Assembly: GCA_937935075.1 (NCBI GenBank)
Contig: CALGYB010000081.1
Coordinates: 1-53,463 of the forward strand
Reading direction: 5' to 3'
Length of the DNA: 53,463 bases
Origin: an uncultured Roseiflexus sp.
Lineage (GTDB): Bacteria; Chloroflexota; Chloroflexia; Chloroflexales; Roseiflexaceae
Shown: positions 41,617 to 49,538 of the stretch, in pieces
Layout: each line of letters begins with the position of its first letter
Numbering within the stretch: the first letter of the stretch is position 1
Program-made: the position numbers and the translations under genes
The notes under the pieces: generated by a model
The model's input: the letters and a program-made list of their open reading frames with translations, nothing else
What the model was told of the DNA's origin: nothing
Databases searched by the model: none

Positions 41617-42333
41617 TTACAGTTTGCTTCGCCCCCACAGAAAACGCGCGATGCGGCGCGAAAGCACAATCCGCCGGTCGGCGCGCTGGACCACCATGCC
41701 GTCGTGCGTGTCGGGGCGCCGAATCAGCGGCGTTCCAGAGCGCAAGCCGCGCGTCCAGAGAAACTGGAGCGCACAACTGTCCTCTCCAGCTTCCTCGTCA
41801 ATGCGGGAAATGACGAACCAGGAGTCGACCGGCGCAGTAATGAGCAATTGTTCATCGGGATGCACGTCGCTGCGTCCGGGAATGGGGTTCCCATATGGGC
41901 AGGTCGTCGCCTGAGCGGTAAGCGCTTCAATCCGCGCCTCCATAACCGGCGAGAGGATCGGTTCCAGGTGTTTCGCCTCACGATACACTTCGTGCCAGGG
42001 CACTTTGAGCGTATCGCTGAGGAAACGTTCGAGCAAGCGGCGGCGGCGAAGGATCTGCGCGCCAGCAACTTCGCCTTCATCCGTCAAATGAACGGTGTTC
42101 GCATCGCTGCATAGAATCAGGCGTTTCTGTTCGAGACGTTGCAGCGCAAGAACGACCGACGGCGCCAGCGCTCGCGCACGCATCCAGTGAACGATCTGCG
42201 GGATCGCAACCGGCTCACGCCGTTCACTCAGCACAGCAATGACTTCCAGACAGGTGCGTTCGAGTCCGTCCGTTCCGTTATGATTGATATTCGTCCCATC
42301 GAAGCCGCTCAGATGCATGATTCTCAGTGTCAT
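41617..42333 (-). CDS. DtxR-family regulator lacking most metal ligands, last gene of the heme island
   Basis: A 238-residue protein with the DtxR layout: winged helix (about 24-95: LERTCLEVIAVLSERREPVA to VHLTDEGEVAG), dimerisation domain with the family marker TTCPYGNPIPG near 145, and an SH3/FeoA-like C-terminal domain. The ligands known in DtxR are not kept: His79 aligns with Arg (RRRRLLERFL), His98 with Tyr117, Cys102 with Lys121 and His106 with Pro125 (VYREAKHLEPILS). Only the Glu83 and Glu105 equivalents remain. It may therefore respond to something other than free Fe(II) or Mn(II). The ATG at 42333 follows AGGA. It likely controls the island. Confidence 0.85.
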   Translation of the reverse strand: MTLRIMHLSGFDGTNINHNGTDGLERTCLEVIAVLSERREPVAIPQIVHWMRARALAPSVVLALQRLEQKRLILCSDANTVHLTDEGEVAGAQILRRRRLLERFLSDTLKVPWHEVYREAKHLEPILSPVMEARIEALTAQATTCPYGNPIPGRSDVHPDEQLLITAPVDSWFVISRIDEEAGEDSCALQFLWTRGLRSGTPLIRRPDTHDGMVVQRADRRIVLSRRIARFLWGRSKL

Positions 42334-42391
42334 TGCACGTCCTGTTTCTGCGCTATGCACAGTCGCCGGCGACGATCAGACTGCTGATCTA

Positions 42392-42919
42392 TCACGTCCC
42401 CTCGAGCATACGCGCGATCCGCGCGCGCATGGCGGCATCGGCATGCCCGGCTTCACGCGTGCCGACGCAGAGACAGTACACACCGCTCCCCGCATCGCAA
42501 CGAACTTCAATCCGATAGGCGCCGGGAGCCGGCAGTGGCGGCACGTGGGTCTGAATCAGGCGATATGTACGCCCGGCGATGGTCAGCGGCGCCAGGTGCA
42601 TCGCTGGCGTCACTCCTTCGGGAGGAAAACCCGGACCGAAGAGAACGATATGCGCCCGGAAGCCGGATTGATACTCGTTTTCGGGAATGAGGAGCATCGC
42701 ACGGACACCGACGGCTTCGGCGACCGACCAAGCGTAGTACGCAGATGGCGCCGCTGCGCTGAGGCGACCATAGATCGCCTGGGCGAGCGTGGGATCATCA
42801 ATGACGAACGGCGTTGCAGGGTCGTGTGAACCGTCCTCATTGGCAATCCCCAGATGCAGGCGCAGCAGCGTCAACAGCGTTGTCAGAAGGGCAAAGGAAG
42901 CGAGAAAGAGTGCGATCAT
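42392..42919 (-). CDS. Membrane-anchored protein of unknown function in the heme island
   Basis: A 175-residue protein I do not recognise. It has one N-terminal membrane helix (IALFLASFALLTTLLTLLRL) and a soluble domain probably outside the membrane. Two pairs of features stand out: a PGFPPEGVTPAMHLAPL segment and a late Cys-containing stretch, RCDAGSGVYCLCVGTRE, with three Cys. Its ATG overlaps the stop of the upstream gene (ATGA), so it is translated together with it. Confidence 0.65.
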   Translation of the reverse strand: MIALFLASFALLTTLLTLLRLHLGIANEDGSHDPATPFVIDDPTLAQAIYGRLSAAAPSAYYAWSVAEAVGVRAMLLIPENEYQSGFRAHIVLFGPGFPPEGVTPAMHLAPLTIAGRTYRLIQTHVPPLPAPGAYRIEVRCDAGSGVYCLCVGTREAGHADAAMRARIARMLEGT

Positions 42920-43299
42920 GAGATCAATCGCCAGACATCATAGCCGAACGAGCCGACGATAATCGCCAGAATAGCGGCAGATAGCGGCAGCATATCGAAG
43001 CGGTGCGGATGGCGCGTGCGCCAGAGGTAGCGCAATCCCGAAACGAGCAACCAGAGCGCCACCAGGTCCAGCGCCATGGCGACGACCAGCGAAAAACTGC
43101 CGGCCAGCCCGATGAGCGGCAGCACAACCGGCAGAACCAGGTACTGCAATGTGCAGCGCACCCCGGAGATGACGAGCGCCAGCCCGATCGTGCGTCCTTC
43201 CTTCGCTTCTTCCGGCATCACCTCTTCTTCGACAGGCGGCGGCAGCGTGACAAAGAGCATCCGCGCCATCACACGATCAACAGCATCTGCAACTGCCAT
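42916..43299 (-). CDS. Integral membrane protein of unknown function in the heme island
   Basis: A 127-residue protein from the ATG at 43299, or up to 161 residues from a TTG at 43401 that overlaps the upstream permease gene. The shorter start is preferred because TGCTATAAT, an extended -10 box, lies between the two starts. Three or four membrane helices follow a charged N-terminus (IGLALVISGVRCTLQYLVLP, LIGLAGSFSLVVAMALDLVA, AAILAIIVGSFGYDVW). I do not recognise the family. Confidence 0.65.
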   Translation of the reverse strand: MAVADAVDRVMARMLFVTLPPPVEEEVMPEEAKEGRTIGLALVISGVRCTLQYLVLPVVLPLIGLAGSFSLVVAMALDLVALWLLVSGLRYLWRTRHPHRFDMLPLSAAILAIIVGSFGYDVWRLIS

Positions 43300-43354
43300 A
43301 GCGGTTTCCGTTTCCAGGCCTCTTTCAGGCTTTGGCTCATACAGCGGTGGATCG

Positions 43355-43363
43355 ATTATAGCA
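43355..43363 (-). promoter_or_regulatory. Possible internal extended -10 promoter in the heme island
   Basis: On the minus strand TGCTATAAT lies about 55 bases before the ATG at 43299. It could let the membrane protein genes and the DtxR-like regulator be expressed apart from the upstream heme genes. Confidence 0.45.
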
Positions 43364-43381
43364 TGGCTCTTTACGGAAACG

Positions 43382-44347
43382 TCACTTTCTGATGCGCGCA
43401 ATCAGGAACGACCCAACGCTCAACACAGCCAGAAGCGCGCCTGCGGGAATCTCGCTCACCAGGCCGGGCGAGGGCAACAGCATTGTCGCTCCTCGAGCCG
43501 CGAGATCGACACCGAGCAACAGGACCGCACCCAACAGCCCGACGACAATCATCTGTTGAATGCCAGACGTGGCGACAGGGCCCGCCAACCGCACTGCGGT
43601 CTGCCCGATCCACCCAATAGCGCCGACGGCAACAACAACAGCGGCGACTGCCAGTGTCGCACCTGCGTAGCGCATCCAGGACAGCCCCGGCTTGGCTACA
43701 CTTCCTGTCACAACCGGTACGGTCATAAGAAAGAGAACCCAAACGCCACTCCACGTCTGCCAGTCGCGCTGCTCCAGGCTGCCGAGGGACCAGCGCACCC
43801 AGGTGGCAACCCGAACATCGCTTATCAGCAGAGCAAATGCCAATGCTGGCGCAAGCATCGCAATGCTTACTCCGACGATTCGACGTTGCCGTGTGCGCGG
43901 CAACCAGCGCAGCACAACGATACAGGCCGCAACACCGACTCCACTGCCGATCAGCGCTCCCGGCATAGCCCACTGCATATTTCCCGTAACTGTGAACGCA
44001 GCAATCGAACCCAACGCACTCAGCGACATCACACCACTCCACCCAGGATCGTGAACCTCTCCGTCTCCGGCGATCCGGCTCAGGATCAGCGTCGCAAACG
44101 CCGCCAGAGCGCCGGCGCAGCAAGCCAGGAGCGTTCTGGGAAGCCGTATGTTGAACAAAATAGCCGTTGCGATCGGGTCGGACGCCGGTACCACGATTGC
44201 AGTCAGCAGGCGTTCCGGCGAGAGCATGACGACGCCAAGCGCCAGGCTCATTCCAAACAGGATACAGAGCAACACGCCGCTGAGCGCTCCGAGTCGAACA
44301 AACCCTTTCCCTGAAGCGCTCGACGGTAAGTCTAACGTTTGTTCCAT
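43382..44347 (-). CDS. Lone, divergent FecCD-type ABC permease
   Basis: A 321-residue membrane protein related to HmuU at 46482. Shared landmarks are NIRLPRTLLACCAGALAAFA, then DPGWSGVMSLSALGS, the GAIGWIGQTAVRLAGP loop and the closing EIPAGALLAVLSVGSFLIAR. It has eight or more hydrophobic segments. No second substrate-binding protein or ATPase is next to it, so it may use HmuV/HmuT or form a mixed dimer with HmuU. The ATG at 44347 follows GGAGG. A 43371-44546 reading in another frame is discarded. Confidence 0.8.
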   Translation of the reverse strand: MEQTLDLPSSASGKGFVRLGALSGVLLCILFGMSLALGVVMLSPERLLTAIVVPASDPIATAILFNIRLPRTLLACCAGALAAFATLILSRIAGDGEVHDPGWSGVMSLSALGSIAAFTVTGNMQWAMPGALIGSGVGVAACIVVLRWLPRTRQRRIVGVSIAMLAPALAFALLISDVRVATWVRWSLGSLEQRDWQTWSGVWVLFLMTVPVVTGSVAKPGLSWMRYAGATLAVAAVVVAVGAIGWIGQTAVRLAGPVATSGIQQMIVVGLLGAVLLLGVDLAARGATMLLPSPGLVSEIPAGALLAVLSVGSFLIARIRK

Positions 44348-44370
44348 CAAACACCTCCACCAGGCGACAG

Positions 44371-44730
44371 TCATCCATGCGCCCGGAATGGCTCGCCACG
44401 CGGCTCGGGAACCAGGTCGGGACGACTGGTATCAAGCACGACCTCGTGCAACTCCAGTTTGCTGGGGGCGCTGAAGGTTTCGGGGGGCAACGTGTTCGAG
44501 CGCGCATGACCCAGACGAAACGCATCCGAGCGTACCCAGTTCTCAAAATGCTCCCGACTCTCCCAGACCGTCAGAACGATATACGGATCGCCGGGATTGA
44601 CCGGACGCAGCAACTGATTGCTGACAAATCCCGGCATTTTATCGACCAGACCGGCGCGATTGCGAAAGTTCTCCTCGAACAGATCGGCATAGTCCGGGTT
44701 GACGAAAATTCGATTGGCAGTGGTAATCAT
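44371..44730 (-). CDS. IsdG-type heme-degrading monooxygenase
   Basis: A 119-residue member of the antibiotic biosynthesis monooxygenase fold. The residues known to be essential in IsdG/IsdI are present: Asn6 (TTANRIFV), Trp65 (FENWVRSDAF) and His75 (RLGHARSN), with the same spacing as IsdG Asn7, Trp67 and His77. These enzymes open the porphyrin ring and release iron. The ATG at 44730 is preferred because AGAGGAGG lies 6 bases upstream. The tail of 30 residues beyond the core is extra. It lies 23 bases before the lone FecCD permease gene. Confidence 0.88.
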   Translation of the reverse strand: MITTANRIFVNPDYADLFEENFRNRAGLVDKMPGFVSNQLLRPVNPGDPYIVLTVWESREHFENWVRSDAFRLGHARSNTLPPETFSAPSKLELHEVVLDTSRPDLVPEPRGEPFRAHG

Positions 44731-44750
44731 GTACATTCCTCCTCTGGGGA

Positions 44751-45074
44751 TCATTTCGCCCATCGTCCAACTGCTTTTGGGACTGATCGTAGCCATTGCA
44801 ACCCTCCGAGCGCCTCGACGCATCCATATGTCAGGGCTGCATACCACGCCATCCACGACCACTGATCGGCAGCGACGGATGGCGACTCCGTCGCCGCAGT
44901 CGGTTGAGGAGTCATTTCTTCCGGTCGCTGTGCCGATCCTGGCGGGTCGCTCTTCAGATCACGCTGCAGAGAACGCAGTTGCGCACTAACTTGCGCCAGG
45001 TAGATGGCAATAGTCACCCAGACCAACAACACCGTCGCCATCGAGACGTAGATTGCGGATGTACTCTCGCTCAT
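44751..45074 (-). CDS. CcmD-like small membrane protein
   Basis: A 107-residue protein starting MSESTSAIYVSMATVLLVWV, with one membrane helix followed by a charged helix (SAQLRSLQRDLKSD), the layout of CcmD, which helps release heme-loaded CcmE from the CcmABC complex. The remainder is Pro/Thr-rich and ends in a second weak hydrophobic segment; CcmD is normally shorter (50-70 residues). Its ATG overlaps the ccmC stop (ATGA), as usual for ccmC-ccmD. Confidence 0.75.
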   Translation of the reverse strand: MSESTSAIYVSMATVLLVWVTIAIYLAQVSAQLRSLQRDLKSDPPGSAQRPEEMTPQPTAATESPSVAADQWSWMAWYAALTYGCVEALGGLQWLRSVPKAVGRWAK

Positions 45075-46042
45075 GCCAGCGCCACCTTTCGCTGTGCAAT
45101 CTGCACTTCGAGACTCAAGACCTGTGAACGAACCAGGAACATCCAGATGAACATCATTGTGAAGCCAAGGTTCGATGCCAGAAAGACCCACAGTGTACGC
45201 TGATTCGCCAGCAGCCCGCTCCCCGGCGCTTCCATATTGATACGCGCCTCGCCGCGCTCCAGATCAACCGACTCGATAGCCAGCGTGAAACGCTGTCCGG
45301 GGAACGTCGGTCGGTCGGTATAGCTACGTGATGCAAGGTCGTATCCAGGCCGCAAGATCGCCTCACTCGCCAATCCCGGCGTACTGACTTTCACCTGTGC
45401 CACAACAATGTCTCCCTGTCGCTCAAGCCCCAGCAGTTGCACTTTCTGATCGCCTAGTTGTCCGACGTGCCCGATCTTCAGCGTAATGCCATCACAGTCG
45501 CTGCCTTTGATAAATGCGCAGTTTGGATGCAGCGTACTATCCGCCATACGCGGTGCAACGAACATCAGGAACGGCATCGTCACAAACGCAAACAGACTGT
45601 AGACCGCCGCCAGACGCCGCCGCCGTTCCGGGTCATCGATGGCGCTGCGCAGCGCAAAGAGCGCAGCGTAAATCAGCAGCAGAATCAGGATCGTCACCTG
45701 GCGCGGGTCCCAGTTCCAGAAGACACCCCAGGCGATCTGCGAGAAAACCATGCCGGTCAGGGTCGACAGCAGAGTGAAGATCAACCCGCCTTCGGCAGCG
45801 GCAGTCGCCTTCGCATCATCATCGGGACGCCGCCGGCGGAGATACAGGGCGCTGTAGACCGCCGAAATCGTAAACGCAATGACTGCCACCCACGCGGTCG
45901 GAACATGGACGATGACGATCCGTCCGGCGTCACCCAGACCCTGGTACGGCGGGATAACGACGAATGTTGCAATCATCACCCCTGCCAGCCACACACCAAC
46001 GAGCAGTTTCCCTATGAATCCGAGTCGTTGAGCCATACCCAT
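45071..46042 (-). CDS. ccmC: Heme exporter protein CcmC with an inserted extracytoplasmic domain
   Basis: CcmC presents heme for cytochrome c maturation. The 323-residue protein has the tryptophan-rich heme motif WGVFWNWDPR (105-114) and His46 in HVPTAW. Membrane helices are near 10-30, 45-65, 85-105, 115-133, 148-163 and 284-305. Between the fifth and sixth lies an unusual insertion (about 165-283), beta-rich, beginning ADSTLHPNCAFIKGSDCDG with His172, Cys175 and Cys183. Standard CcmC is about 230-250 residues. The ATG at 46042 follows AAAGGAAAG. It is in the middle of the heme import genes. Confidence 0.92.
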   Translation of the reverse strand: MGMAQRLGFIGKLLVGVWLAGVMIATFVVIPPYQGLGDAGRIVIVHVPTAWVAVIAFTISAVYSALYLRRRRPDDDAKATAAAEGGLIFTLLSTLTGMVFSQIAWGVFWNWDPRQVTILILLLIYAALFALRSAIDDPERRRRLAAVYSLFAFVTMPFLMFVAPRMADSTLHPNCAFIKGSDCDGITLKIGHVGQLGDQKVQLLGLERQGDIVVAQVKVSTPGLASEAILRPGYDLASRSYTDRPTFPGQRFTLAIESVDLERGEARINMEAPGSGLLANQRTLWVFLASNLGFTMMFIWMFLVRSQVLSLEVQIAQRKVALA

Positions 46043-46077
46043 GCTTTCCTTTCGTAGGGCACAATGCCAGACACGCC

Positions 46078-46461
46078 TCAGTTATTGTCAAATGCCAGTG
46101 GTAGCGGGATAGGCGTCAGATCCAGTTTCTGGCTTGCCTCGCGGCAGAGTTGCACAAATACGAGCAATTCTTGAGGCATAAAACGCAGAACGACGTTATC
46201 AAACGCCAGAAGCAGCGCTCCATACTTCTGGTCAATCCAGATGCTGCGCTCGACGCCGGCGTGCGCAACACACCCCGCAGCCACTGTGTCGTTCTGCACT
46301 GCCGCCTCCGCCAGACCATGCATCAGACTGAAATCATCCTGATGCACAGCCACCGCAAACGGACCGAAATCCAATTGCAATCGTCCATCGCTCAGGAGCA
46401 GAACATGCCAGTTGCGCCCATTGTGCGCTAGCACACGATACGGGGCGAGACGAAAATTCAT
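46078..46461 (-). CDS. Small soluble protein of unknown function in the heme island
   Basis: A 127-residue protein I do not recognise. It starts MNFRLAPYRVLAHNGRNWHV and is predicted to be mostly beta, with alternating hydrophobic strands (GRLQLDFGPFAVAVHQDDF, ALLLAFDNVVLRF), ending with the helix ELLVFVQLCREAS. There are several His (His13, His19, His40, His48) and two Cys. It has no signal peptide, so it is cytosolic. It lies between hmuU and ccmC in the same direction. A heme or iron-handling accessory role is only suggested by position. Confidence 0.65.
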   Translation of the reverse strand: MNFRLAPYRVLAHNGRNWHVLLLSDGRLQLDFGPFAVAVHQDDFSLMHGLAEAAVQNDTVAAGCVAHAGVERSIWIDQKYGALLLAFDNVVLRFMPQELLVFVQLCREASQKLDLTPIPLPLAFDNN

Positions 46462-46481
46462 AGCATACTCCGGTCACGCAA

Positions 46482-47558
46482 TCATCCCCAGCCGTACTGT
46501 CGTCTGGCGCGCAGGATCAGCGCCAGAAAGAACGGTCCTCCTGCAAAGGCAGTGATCAGCCCAACCGGAATTTCGGCAGGCGCCGCCATTATGCGCGCCA
46601 GCAGATCTGCCAGGATCAGCAGGCTGGCGCCCCCAAGCGCGCAGGCAGGCAACAAAAACCGATGATCCGGTCCGGCAATCAGGCGCACAATATGTGGAAC
46701 GATCAAGCCGATAAAGCCAATCGGGCCGGCAAGCGCCACGGCAGTGCCGGTGGCGAGCGCCGCCAGCAGAATGACCGCACGCTTCACTTGTTCGACGTCG
46801 ATACCTAGATGGCGCGCCTCGCTTTCACCAAGCGCAAACAGATTAAGCGCCCATCCCAGACGCGGCGCCAGCAACAACGCCATCCCAATCCATGGCGCTG
46901 CAACGATCAGGGTCTCCCAGAGCGCGCCCCCTAACCCACCCATCGTCCAGAAGACAATCGAACGGAGTTGCGCATCATCCGCCAGGTAAGTCAGCAACCC
47001 GGTCGTTGCGCCAGCCAGCGCGTTAAGCGCCAGCCCGACGAGGAGCAGAGTCGCTACATCGGTGCGTCCGTGACGCTGCGCCAGCCGATAAACGAAAAAC
47101 GTCGTTGCCGCGCCGGCAAGGAATGCCGCCAGCGGCAGGGTCATCAACCCGAACGACGATATGCCGAGTACGATCACCGTCACAGCGCCGAGCGCCGCGC
47201 CGCTGCTGACGCCGATCAAGCCAGGGTCAGCCAGCGGGTTGCGAAACACTCCCTGAAGCAGGGCGCCGCTCACCGCCATCCCTGAGCCGACCAGCATGCC
47301 AAGCAACACCCGCGGCAGGCGAATCGTCCAGAAGATCGCCTCCTGTTGCGGGCTGACGGAAACATCGATCAGAATGCCGAGCTTTTTGAGCAAAACCGCG
47401 CCGATCACATCCGGTGGCACAGCGACGGGTCCGACACCTGCGCCAAGGAGCAAGGTCGTCAGCAGCAGCAGGAACAGCGCTGGCAGCAACCCGATACGTC
47501 GCCATCCAGACCGATAGCGCAACGCTGCGTGTGGCTGAACCGTCGATGCTGCACTCAC
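46482..47558 (-). CDS. hmuU: Heme ABC transporter permease
   Basis: A 358-residue FecCD-family permease with about ten membrane helices. Signature parts are IRLPRVLLGMLVGSGMAVSG, ALLQGVFRNPLADPGLIGVS, GPIGFIGLIVPHIVRLIAGP and EIPVGLITAFAGGPFFLALI, the last two contacting the ATPase. Its GTG start (AGGAGAA upstream) overlaps the hmuT stop by four bases (GTGA). Together with HmuT and HmuV it makes a full importer; heme is favoured over other iron complexes because of the IsdG and Ccm neighbours. Confidence 0.9.
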   Translation of the reverse strand: MSAASTVQPHAALRYRSGWRRIGLLPALFLLLLTTLLLGAGVGPVAVPPDVIGAVLLKKLGILIDVSVSPQQEAIFWTIRLPRVLLGMLVGSGMAVSGALLQGVFRNPLADPGLIGVSSGAALGAVTVIVLGISSFGLMTLPLAAFLAGAATTFFVYRLAQRHGRTDVATLLLVGLALNALAGATTGLLTYLADDAQLRSIVFWTMGGLGGALWETLIVAAPWIGMALLLAPRLGWALNLFALGESEARHLGIDVEQVKRAVILLAALATGTAVALAGPIGFIGLIVPHIVRLIAGPDHRFLLPACALGGASLLILADLLARIMAAPAEIPVGLITAFAGGPFFLALILRARRQYGWG

Positions 47559-48643
47559 GGTCGGTTCTCCTGTGAGGCAATCTCATAAAACGCGATTGCG
47601 AGATCGGCAAGCGCCTGCCCGGTGCGCGGACCCATACCAAGCAGGTAGAGGTCATCGAGTGCAATAATGTGGCGCTGTTTCCCGGCCGGCGTATCGGCAA
47701 GACCCGGGATGGTCAGCAGGCCATCGACGCCGCCGACCGACTCCAACCCTTTCTCCAGCACCAGAATAACGTCAGGTTGCGCCGCAACAACCACTTCGGG
47801 GCTGAGCGGCTTAAACTCCGCAATCCCCGCCTCAGCGCCCGCGTTAAGCCCGCCAGCAGCGGTAATCATCACATCGACCGGCGTCCTGCTGCCAGCCACC
47901 TGCTGCACATCCGTACCGCGCAGGTAGAGGAAGAGAACATGCGGCGGGTTTGAAATCCGGTTTGCCAGGTCGCGTGCGCGGGCGATCTCGGCTTCGACCT
48001 GCGCTGCAAGGCGTTCACCACGCTGCGGGATGCCGAGCGCCTGCGCGACGAACCGAATCTTCTGCATTGGGGCATCGAGGGTTGGCGGGTCGGCAGTGAT
48101 CGCCACCGGCACGCCTGCGGCGCGGATCTGCGCCAGCACCTCCGGCGGACCGGCAGCCTCATCGCCGATAATGAGCGTCGGATTGAGCGCCAGGATGCCT
48201 TCAGCGCTCAACCGCCGTTGATAGCCGATGTTAGGCAGCGTCTTTGTCCGTTCGGGTGGATAGGTGGCGCTGCTATCGACGCCGACGATGTAATCTCCCA
48301 TGCCAAGCGCAAAAATAATCTCGGCAATGTCGCCATTCAGACTGACGATTCGCTCGATCGACGTAATGGTGACCTGTTCCCCCTGATAATCGACAACGGT
48401 TGCCGGAAGCTGCGGTTCCGCCTCTCCTGGCACAGTCTCTCTGCCGACAGATAGACCCACGGATGGAGCGGGAAGCGACACCGGCGCGGGCAACATCGTT
48501 TCGGCGGGCGGCGCCCCACTAGAGGACGACGGTGTCCCACAGGCGGTAAGCAGCGCCGCACACGCCAGGCTGAAACCAAGGAACATCCGACGCGGTCGGC
48601 GTCTTGTTGCGGATGAATGGCGACCCGATTTCCAGGGCGTCAT
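47555..48643 (-). CDS. hmuT: Heme-binding lipoprotein of the ABC importer
   Basis: A 362-residue substrate-binding lipoprotein. A basic N-terminus and hydrophobic segment end in LLTAC, giving lipidated Cys35. A low-complexity linker (to about 85) is followed by a class III binding fold: RIVSLNGDIAEIIFALGMGD, VGVDSSATYPPERTKTLPNI, then a long bridging helix and GLADTPAGKQRHIIALDDLY. The start of the fold (SLNGDIAEI) and PNIGYQR fit HmuT-like heme proteins. It lies 10 bases after hmuV. Confidence 0.9.
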   Translation of the reverse strand: MTPWKSGRHSSATRRRPRRMFLGFSLACAALLTACGTPSSSSGAPPAETMLPAPVSLPAPSVGLSVGRETVPGEAEPQLPATVVDYQGEQVTITSIERIVSLNGDIAEIIFALGMGDYIVGVDSSATYPPERTKTLPNIGYQRRLSAEGILALNPTLIIGDEAAGPPEVLAQIRAAGVPVAITADPPTLDAPMQKIRFVAQALGIPQRGERLAAQVEAEIARARDLANRISNPPHVLFLYLRGTDVQQVAGSRTPVDVMITAAGGLNAGAEAGIAEFKPLSPEVVVAAQPDVILVLEKGLESVGGVDGLLTIPGLADTPAGKQRHIIALDDLYLLGMGPRTGQALADLAIAFYEIASQENRP

Positions 48644-48653
48644 ATACGCCTCC

Positions 48654-49451
48654 TTACGCGAGTAAAGACTGATGATCAGGGAATGTCAGCAGTAATGGAA
48701 CGCCCGTATGCGGATGCGGACAGACCGTCACCGGAATACCGTAGACATCACTCAACACCTCGGCACGCAGCACCTCCCAAGGAACGCCAATGGCGACAAG
48801 CCGTCCCTGGTGCAGGAGACCGATCCGGTCAGCATATGCAGCTGCCAGGTTGAGGTCATGGAGCACGATGATCGCAGCCCCGCCCTTGTGAGCGGTTGCG
48901 CGCGCCAGGCACAGCGCCGCGTGTTGGTGGCGCAGATCGAGCGCAGCGGTTGGTTCATCAAGCAGCAGCAGCGGCGCCTGCTGCGCCAGTATCCGCGCGA
49001 TACTGGCACGGGTCTGTTCGCCGCCGGAGAGGGTCGGAAACAACCGTCGCGCAAATGGCAACATTTCGGTGTGGGCAAGGGCCTCCTGCACAATAGCGAT
49101 ATCTGCCTGCCCTTCCGCCCTTCCGCGCAGATGCGGTGCGCGCCCCATCATCACCACCTCGAAGGTGGTAAAGGGAAACGTTACACTGATGCGCTGGCGC
49201 AACACTGCACGTTGCAACGCCTGAGCGGACGCTGGCAGCCGTGCCAGCGGAACGCCATTCAACATCACCTGACCCGCAGTTGGTTGCAGATCTCCGGCAA
49301 GCAGGCCGAGCAGCGTACTCTTCCCTGCACCATTGGGGCCGACAATTGCCACTACTTCGCCAGCGTTGACCGCCAGGGACACCCCATCGATCAGGCAGCG
49401 ACCGTCAGTGTGATAGCTGAGTGCGCACGCTTCGATGATCGGAGCAGACAC
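48654..49451 (-). CDS. hmuV: Heme ABC transporter ATP-binding protein, first gene of the heme island
   Basis: A 265-residue ATPase. Walker A is VGPNGAGKSTLLGL, the Q-loop follows in LRQRISVTFPFTTFEVVMMG (typical of HmuV), the signature is TLSGGEQTRASIARIL and Walker B LLLLDEPTAALD, with the switch His in VLHDLN. The GTG at 49451 is chosen because GGGGGA lies 5 bases upstream; a TTG at 49478 adds 9 residues. It is the first gene after the iron-box-like promoter at 49541-49569, with a leader of about 80 bases. Confidence 0.93.
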   Translation of the reverse strand: MSAPIIEACALSYHTDGRCLIDGVSLAVNAGEVVAIVGPNGAGKSTLLGLLAGDLQPTAGQVMLNGVPLARLPASAQALQRAVLRQRISVTFPFTTFEVVMMGRAPHLRGRAEGQADIAIVQEALAHTEMLPFARRLFPTLSGGEQTRASIARILAQQAPLLLLDEPTAALDLRHQHAALCLARATAHKGGAAIIVLHDLNLAAAYADRIGLLHQGRLVAIGVPWEVLRAEVLSDVYGIPVTVCPHPHTGVPLLLTFPDHQSLLA

Positions 49452-49538
49452 ACAATCCCCCAGATCCAGGCGTGGCAAAGCCTCGCATGGTGTTCGACAG
49501 GATAGAAAATGCTCAATGTGAATTGCTAACGCCGGAGA

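Noticed and set aside
43371-44546. 391-residue minus-strand frame overlapping the lone FecCD permease
   Set aside because: Cys/Arg/Trp-rich translation without hydrophobic segments; the other frame is a clear permease with a good ribosome binding site.
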